Program-made: the position numbers and the translations under genes
Shown: positions 6,059-10,154 of the stretch, piece by piece
Layout of the letters: each line of letters begins with the position of its first letter
How positions within the stretch are numbered: position 1 is the first letter of the stretch
Assembly (NCBI GenBank): GCA_002433675.1
Contig: DJIP01000004.1
Coordinates: forward strand, 1 to 10,154
Direction: 5' to 3'
Origin: Halomonas halophila
GTDB lineage: Bacteria > Pseudomonadota > Gammaproteobacteria > Pseudomonadales > Halomonadaceae
Length of the DNA stretch: 10,154 bases
The notes under the pieces: model-generated
What the model saw: the letters and a program-made list of their open reading frames with translations, nothing else
Told to the model about the DNA's origin: nothing
Database searches by the model: none

Positions 6059-7267
6059 GTGCTGAACCCGACCTCCCGCGCCACCGTGGCCCTGCTGGCG
6101 GCGCTGACCGCCCTGGGCCCCCTGGCCACCGACATGTACCTGCCGGCCATGCCCGCCATGCGCGAGGCGCTGGGCACCGGAGCCGACCAGATCCAGTTGA
6201 CCCTGTCGCTGTATCTGATCGGCTTCGCCATGGCGCAGCTGCTGTGCGGTCCGCTGTCCGACCGCTTCGGGCGCAAGCCGGTGCTGGCACTCGGGATGGG
6301 GGTCTTTCTGCTGGCGAGCCTGGTCTGCGCCTTCGCGCCGAATATCGAGACGTTGCTGGTGGCGCGCTTCTTCCAGGCCCTGGGGGGCTCGGCGGGGCCG
6401 GTGCTGGGCCGCGCCGCGGTGCGCGATATCTACGGTCCCTTCGAGGCCAGCCGCATCCTCTCCTATATGGCCAGCGTCATGGCGCTGGCCCCGGCGTTGG
6501 CCCCAGTGGTCGGTGCGGGGCTACTGGTGTGGTTTGGCTGGGACGCCATCTTCCTGCTGCTGGCGCTCTACGCCGCCGCCATGCTGGGGCTGATCGCGAT
6601 GATGCCCGAGTCGCTGCCGCGGGACCGACGCCAGTCGATCAAGCCCTCGGCACTCGCCATCACCTTCAGGTCGCTGCTCGGCCAGCGCGACTTCGTCGGT
6701 TATACCCTGGCCAACGCCGCTTCCTTTTCGGGGCTGTTCGCCTTTCTGTCGGGTTCGTCGTTCGTGCTGATCGACTATATGGGGGTCAGCCCCGACGTCT
6801 ACGGCTACCTGTTCGCCGCCATCGTGCTCGGTTTCTTCATCGGCTCGCTGACCAGCGCCAAGCTCAGCCGTCGCCGCAGCCGTCATCAGCTGCTGGTCGC
6901 CGCCAGCCTGATCACCGCCCTCAGCGGCTCTGCCATGGCGCTGCTCGCGCTGGCCGGGGTGCATACTCCCTGGGCGGTCATCGGTCCCCACATGGCCTAC
7001 ATGATCGGCTTCGGCATCATCATGCCGCAGACCATGGGCGGCGCCCTGGCGCCCAACCCCCACTGCGCCGGCTCGGCCTCGGCACTGTTCGGCTTTATCC
7101 AGATGAGCATCGCCGCCGGAGTCGGCGCCCTGGTCGGCCAGTTCCACGACGGCACCTCCCACAGCATGGCCATCGCCATCGGCCTGTCCGGTGTGCTGGC
7201 GCTGGTCTGCTACCACTTCATCGTCACCGACAAGGGCGACCTGGAAGCGCAGACGGCGTCGGCCTGA
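6059..7267 (+). CDS. Bcr/CflA-family multidrug efflux transporter (MFS)
   Basis: A 402-residue inner-membrane proton-driven exporter of the major facilitator superfamily, in the DHA1 Bcr/CflA drug-resistance group. About twelve hydrophobic helices are visible, with a cytoplasmic middle loop (DRRQSIKPSA) between the two halves. Family marks are ATDMYLPAMPAM in the first helix region (23-34), MFS motif A GPLSDRFGRKPV in loop 2-3 (64-75), and RFFQALGGSAGPVLGRAAVRDI, the family's motif-C-like region. The start is GTG 6059: AAGGAG at 6047-6052 is six bases upstream. The in-frame TTG at 6053 directly touches that site and is unsuitable. The substrate cannot be read from the sequence. The structured gap after maiA and the terminator at 7300-7339 suggest its own transcription unit. 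Confidence 0.94.
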   Translation: MLNPTSRATVALLAALTALGPLATDMYLPAMPAMREALGTGADQIQLTLSLYLIGFAMAQLLCGPLSDRFGRKPVLALGMGVFLLASLVCAFAPNIETLLVARFFQALGGSAGPVLGRAAVRDIYGPFEASRILSYMASVMALAPALAPVVGAGLLVWFGWDAIFLLLALYAAAMLGLIAMMPESLPRDRRQSIKPSALAITFRSLLGQRDFVGYTLANAASFSGLFAFLSGSSFVLIDYMGVSPDVYGYLFAAIVLGFFIGSLTSAKLSRRRSRHQLLVAASLITALSGSAMALLALAGVHTPWAVIGPHMAYMIGFGIIMPQTMGGALAPNPHCAGSASALFGFIQMSIAAGVGALVGQFHDGTSHSMAIAIGLSGVLALVCYHFIVTDKGDLEAQTASA

Positions 7268-7299
7268 CGACCAAGCGCTACGGGACCCTCGAACCTTAA

Positions 7300-7339
7300 C
7301 GACAGCGGCCCCGCCTGTTTTCAGACGGGGCCGCTGTCG
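7300..7339. terminator. Strong bidirectional terminator hairpin between convergent genes
   Basis: CGACAGCGGCCCCG (7300-7313) and CGGGGCCGCTGTCG (7326-7339) form a perfect 14-bp stem with a 12-nt loop. It sits between the ends of the efflux gene (plus) and the small membrane protein gene (minus), 32 and 16 bp from their stops. T-runs on either side are short, but the position and stem strength make a shared terminator the best reading. Confidence 0.8.
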
Positions 7340-7355
7340 CTTCAGCAGGGCGTAT

Positions 7356-7760
7356 CTACTGGCGCCAGGCGCGCACGAACATCCAGGTCCCGAGGCCCCA
7401 GGCGCCGTTGACCAGAAAGCCGATGGGGAAGATCGCCGGGTCGATACCGCGCCCCTTGAGCGGGAACACCACCAGCATGGCCACCAGGGTCAGGGCGATG
7501 CCGCCGAACAACCCGGCCTTCCACCAGCCACCCTGATCGATCCGCCTGAGCGCGAACACCAGCATCATCACAAGCCCCCAGACGCCGCCCCAGAAGCTTG
7601 CCGAGAACCAGGCCGGCACACCCAGGGGGGCGGCGGGTGAGGTGGAGTAGGGGGCAAAGGGGATCACCCCGTAGGCGTGCAGCAGTCCCACCACCGGCTG
7701 GTGGAAGCACAGCACGGCGAGAAAGCCGGCGACAAAGGCCAGAACAAGATGACGGGTCAT
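7356..7760 (-). CDS. Small four-helix membrane protein of unknown function
   Basis: A 134-residue, very hydrophobic protein with four probable transmembrane helices (about 4-28, 50-71, 80-99 and 109-129) and short polar loops. No signal peptide cleavage site or catalytic motif is visible. I recognise the pattern of a conserved proteobacterial inner-membrane protein (N-terminal MTRHLVLAFVAGFLAVLCFHQ, then GVPAWFSASFWGGVWG) but cannot give a function. The start is ATG 7758-7760, with TGGAG about six to seven bases upstream, a good ribosome site. It follows phzF on the same strand after a 78-bp gap and may be cotranscribed with it. The TAG stop is 16 bp from the shared terminator. Confidence 0.85.
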   Translation of the reverse strand: MTRHLVLAFVAGFLAVLCFHQPVVGLLHAYGVIPFAPYSTSPAAPLGVPAWFSASFWGGVWGLVMMLVFALRRIDQGGWWKAGLFGGIALTLVAMLVVFPLKGRGIDPAIFPIGFLVNGAWGLGTWMFVRAWRQ

Positions 7761-7838
7761 GCAAGACTCCAGAAAGTGCAGTGACAGGGTGGTAAAGGCA
7801 CGAGCTTCGGTGACACCTCGATCACCAAGGACGATGCC

Positions 7839-8735
7839 TCAGTCACGAGGATAGAGACCGCCCTCGCCCATCAGCACCGCCTGCCCCGCGATCTCGACGG
7901 TGACCTTGTCCTTGTCGTCGCGGGTGGCGCGGGCGTGGATCTGGCTTGGGCGGTGCATCGCCTCACCCTGGTGGATGCGCCAGTGATTGCCCTGACTCTT
8001 CGACTGCTGCCCCAGAAAGCCCGCCAGCGCCGCCGCCGCACTGCCGGTGGCGGGGTCCTCGACAAAGCTGCCGGCGTGGCGCGAGAACATACGTGCGTGG
8101 ATCTCGCCGGATTCCCTGGCCTCGCGCACATAGAAGTAGACCTGCTCCACGGCGCTGGGTGACACGTGGCGCTGCCAGGCGTCGCCATCCAGCGCCAGCC
8201 GCGCCAGTGCCTGGGCGCTGGCCAGCTCGACCAGGTGGTACGGTAGTCCGCAGGAGGCCTGGACCGGGTCTGCAGCCACATCATCGAGTTCGAGTCCGGC
8301 CAGCTCCGCCACGCTTGACTGACCCAGCGTGCTGGTGCCGACCTCCGGCGCGCGCGCCATCTTGAAGCGTGCCAGATCGCCCTCGTAGGTCACCTTGAGC
8401 GGCCCGGCGGCCAGATCCAGGATGACCGGGCTATCCGTACTGACCTCGCCGGCGTTCACCAGCCCCTGGGCGGCGATCAGGTGGGCCACGCCAATGCTCG
8501 GATGGCCGGCGAAGGGCAGCTCACGGTGAGGGGTGAAGATGCGTACCGGAAAATGCCGGCTTGCCTGGGGCCGCCCGACGAAGGCCGTCTCGGCCAGGTT
8601 CAGCTCGTTGGCGATGGCCTGCATGCGCTCGCCCGCGATACCGTCGGCGTCGAGAAACACCGCCAGTTGATTCCCGGCGAAGGGTTGGTCGGTGAACACA
8701 TCCAGCAGGTAGTAGCGGGTCAGGGACGGCAGCAT
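7839..8735 (-). CDS. PhzF-family isomerase/epimerase-like protein
   Basis: A 298-residue cytoplasmic protein of the PhzF/diaminopimelate-epimerase fold, two similar halves around a central active site. Hallmarks are DVFTDQPFAGNQLAVF near the N-terminus, NELNLAETAFV with the conserved acid Glu49 (equivalent to the catalytic Glu45 of PhzF), LPFAGHPSIG (73-82) and EDPATGSAAAAL (226-237). The start is ATG 8735, with TGGAG six to seven bases upstream. The frame stays open to 8849, but the extra residues are not family-like. The founding member acts in phenazine synthesis, but no other phenazine genes are here, and most chromosomal members have no known substrate. The name should therefore stay at family level. 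It is divergent from pyrB and upstream of the small membrane protein gene. Confidence 0.93.
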   Translation of the reverse strand: MLPSLTRYYLLDVFTDQPFAGNQLAVFLDADGIAGERMQAIANELNLAETAFVGRPQASRHFPVRIFTPHRELPFAGHPSIGVAHLIAAQGLVNAGEVSTDSPVILDLAAGPLKVTYEGDLARFKMARAPEVGTSTLGQSSVAELAGLELDDVAADPVQASCGLPYHLVELASAQALARLALDGDAWQRHVSPSAVEQVYFYVREARESGEIHARMFSRHAGSFVEDPATGSAAAALAGFLGQQSKSQGNHWRIHQGEAMHRPSQIHARATRDDKDKVTVEIAGQAVLMGEGGLYPRD

Positions 8736-8866
8736 AGGCGGCTCCACTTGGACTTGGTAGACCAGGGCCAGGCAACAGGCGCCCGACACCGGCGGCGCCT
8801 TCCAGCATAGAGGCCCCGGCGCACACCTTGCCAGAGCGCGAACGGGCAAACCCCTCTACGGCAAAG

Positions 8867-8884
8867 TCAACGCTAGAGCGTTGG
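8867..8884. promoter_or_regulatory. Operator-like inverted repeat between phzF and pyrB
   Basis: CAACGCT (8868-8874) and AGCGTTG (8877-8883) are perfect inverted arms around AG. It lies in the divergent region, about 130 bp from either start codon. The size suits a dimeric regulator, but nothing links it to a specific protein. Confidence 0.3.
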
Positions 8885-8951
8885 CAAGCATCCGTCAGCG
8901 CCTTGACGGCCTCCCTTATCTGATGAGGGGCACGGCAAGCGCTCTTCGAGG

Positions 8952-8980
8952 CTGAACTCAATGTGCACCAGCGGTACACT
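8952..8980 (+). promoter_or_regulatory. Putative sigma70 promoter of pyrB
   Basis: TACACT (8975-8980, four of six to the -10) lies 17 bp after CTGAAC (8952-8957, three of six to the -35). Initiation near 8987 would give a leader of about 25 nt to the ATG at 9012. This is too short for an attenuator of the enterobacterial pyrBI type, and none is visible. Confidence 0.4.
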
Positions 8981-9011
8981 AGCGCCCGTTCCCACTGCCG
9001 AGGCCGCCGTG

Positions 9012-10037
9012 ATGTCCCACCTGCTCTCCATCGACTCCCTGTCCCGCGACGATATCGATCACCTGATGCGGGTGGCGGCCACCATGGAACCCGTCGCCCA
9101 GCGACGCAAGGTCACCCGGGTGCTGGAAGGCGCGGTGCTCGGCAACCTGTTCTTCGAGGCCAGCACCCGAACCCGCGTCAGCTTCCACACCGCCTTCTCG
9201 CGGCTCGGCGGCAGCGTCTGCGACACCACCGGCTTCACCTTCTCTTCGATGGCCAAGGGCGAATCGCTCTACGACACCAGCCGCGTGATGGCCGGCTACT
9301 GCGACGCCATCGTCATGCGCCACCCGGACCAGGGTTCGGTGGCCGAGTTCGCCAGCGCCACCCATGTGCCGGTGATCAACGCCGGCGACGGCCCCGGCGA
9401 GCACCCGAGCCAGGCGCTGCTGGACTTCTACACCATCGACAAGGAATTCAACCGCCAGGGCAAGACCCTCAAGGGCGCCCACGTGCTGATGACCGGCGAC
9501 CTGAAGTACGGCCGCACGGTGCACTCGCTGATCAAGTTGCTGGCGCTCTACGCGCCCCTGCGCGTGACCCTGGTGGCCCCGCCAGGGCTCGAGATGCCCA
9601 ACCACCTGATCGAACGGGTCAGCCGTCAGGGCCTGGACGTGGAGGTGCGCGAGAGCCTGGCCGGAGACTTCTCCGACGTGGATGTGGTCTACACCACCCG
9701 CATCCAGAAGGAGCGCTTCACCGCCGAGATGAGCGAAGGCTTCAACCTGTCGCGGGACTTCACCGTCCACCGCACCTTCATGGACAGCCGCTGCAATCCG
9801 TCCACCATCATCATGCACCCGCTGCCCCGGGACAGCCGTCCGGAGGCCAATGACCTGGACGTCGACCTCAACGGCGACCCGCGCCTGGCGATCTTCCGCC
9901 AGACCGACAACGGTATTCCCGTGCGCATGGCGATCTTCGCCACCCTGCTCAAGGTCGAGCACCTGATCGAGCGTGACCTGCGCGACGTGCCCTGGTTTGT
10001 GCCGGGCAGCGTCGGCGTCGACGACGCCAAGTTCTAG
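9012..10037 (+). CDS. pyrB: Aspartate carbamoyltransferase, catalytic subunit
   Basis: Catalyses carbamoyl phosphate plus aspartate to N-carbamoyl-aspartate, the committed step of pyrimidine synthesis, in the cytoplasm. The 341-residue protein carries the carbamoyl-phosphate motif FFEASTRTRVSF (STRTR at 51-55), the lysine loop MAKGESL (Lys82), VMRHP (100-104), NAGDGPGEHPSQALLDFYTI (123-142), GDLKYGRTVHSL and HPLPR (269-273). All expected active-site residues are present. It is longer than the 311-residue E. coli PyrB. No regulatory pyrI or dihydroorotase-like pyrC gene follows in the window. The start is ATG 9012, with GAGG at 9000-9003, eight bases upstream. The frame is open to an ATG at 8961, but that would add residues lying over the promoter. 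The TAG stop lies inside the repeat element at 10034-10087. Confidence 0.97.
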   Translation: MSHLLSIDSLSRDDIDHLMRVAATMEPVAQRRKVTRVLEGAVLGNLFFEASTRTRVSFHTAFSRLGGSVCDTTGFTFSSMAKGESLYDTSRVMAGYCDAIVMRHPDQGSVAEFASATHVPVINAGDGPGEHPSQALLDFYTIDKEFNRQGKTLKGAHVLMTGDLKYGRTVHSLIKLLALYAPLRVTLVAPPGLEMPNHLIERVSRQGLDVEVRESLAGDFSDVDVVYTTRIQKERFTAEMSEGFNLSRDFTVHRTFMDSRCNPSTIIMHPLPRDSRPEANDLDVDLNGDPRLAIFRQTDNGIPVRMAIFATLLKVEHLIERDLRDVPWFVPGSVGVDDAKF

Positions 10038-10087
10038 GGCTTGTCTGAAAAGTGCCTGCGCTCATCGACTTTTCGGGCAGAGCCTGG
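10034..10087. mobile_element. MITE-like palindromic repeat element, short form (54 bp)
   Basis: Its first 30 bp (10034-10063) are identical, inverted, to 142-171, and the next 24 match the other end of that element with three or four changes. Relative to the 147-bp copy it lacks exactly 93 bp of core, so the two terminal arms are joined directly. One edge is CTAG (10034-10037, including the pyrB stop); the other has decayed to CTGG (10084-10087). The arms GTCTGAAAAGT and ACTTTTCGGGCAG can fold into an imperfect hairpin right after pyrB, so it may serve as terminator. The mobile origin is inferred. Confidence 0.6.
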
Positions 10088-10094
10088 CTGCAGC

Positions 10095-10118
10095 GGTGCC
10101 AGGCGGGAGCCTGGCGCC
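10095..10118. terminator. Hairpin downstream of pyrB
   Basis: GGTGCCAGGC (10095-10104) pairs with GCCTGGCGCC (10109-10118) over a GGGA tetraloop: ten pairs with one G-T wobble. It is just beyond the repeat element and 58 bp past the pyrB stop. There is no T-run on either side. It probably terminates pyrB and perhaps a convergent gene whose end would lie at the window edge. Confidence 0.5.
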
Positions 10119-10154
10119 GGTGCGACGGACTCAGGGGCGCTCCTGCCAGAAGCG

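Noticed and set aside
7839..8735. A phenazine biosynthesis locus suggested by the PhzF-like protein
   Set aside because: No phzA-E or phzG relatives are in the window; PhzF-like proteins are common in non-phenazine producers.
8985..9011. A pyrimidine-responsive leader peptide and attenuator before pyrB
   Set aside because: The predicted leader is only about 25 nt and shows no T-rich pause region or terminator hairpin.
25..10087. The two inverted repeat elements as ends of a 10-kb composite transposon
   Set aside because: The enclosed genes are core metabolism in normal composition, no transposase is present, and one end is a decayed short copy. Independent insertions of a small repeat are simpler.
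10131..10154. End of a convergent minus-strand gene (eight codons ending in TGA at 10131-10133)
   Set aside because: Plausible because a hairpin precedes it, but eight codons cannot support a coding call.

Overview
The window comes from a GC-rich gammaproteobacterial chromosome. My best guess is Halomonadaceae (Halomonas or a relative), based on overall protein similarity, acidic proteins, GC-rich codon use and the gene content. This is recognition from memory, not a search. Nearly everything is ordinary chromosomal coding sequence. I see no phage, CRISPR array, rRNA, tRNA or complete insertion sequence.

Layout. Positions 25-171 hold a 147-bp palindromic repeat element that abuts the stop codon of a MarR-family regulator (minus strand, 168-728). 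Upstream of that gene on the same strand is a membrane-anchored diguanylate cyclase (867-2072). A 695-bp non-coding region follows (2073-2767). It contains an AT-rich stretch and a 38-bp inverted repeat that overlaps a good sigma70-like promoter for the next operon. Three plus-strand genes then encode the last three steps of the homogentisate branch of tyrosine and phenylalanine catabolism: hmgA (2768-4087), fahA (4121-5143) and maiA (5262-5897). Together they turn homogentisate into fumarate and acetoacetate. Neither 4-hydroxyphenylpyruvate dioxygenase nor an aromatic aminotransferase is in the window. A structured 161-bp gap (a GGA-rich segment plus a 12-bp-stem hairpin) leads to a Bcr/CflA-type drug efflux transporter (6059-7267). 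That gene ends at a strong terminator facing a convergent minus-strand pair: a PhzF-family protein (7839-8735), then a small four-helix membrane protein (7356-7760). Divergent from phzF is pyrB, the aspartate carbamoyltransferase of pyrimidine synthesis (9012-10037). Its stop codon lies in a 54-bp short copy of the repeat element seen at the left edge.

Most notable observations. (1) The two repeat elements, 10 kb apart in inverted orientation, differ by exactly 93 bp, as expected from loss of the interval between two 6-bp direct repeats. Both begin at a CTAG whose TAG is the stop codon of the adjacent gene. (2) The 18+2+18 bp inverted repeat over the hmgA promoter is an obvious operator candidate. 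(3) The maiA-efflux gap resembles a CsrA/RsmA-binding RNA. The coding genes themselves belong to known families, and no undescribed multi-gene system is evident.
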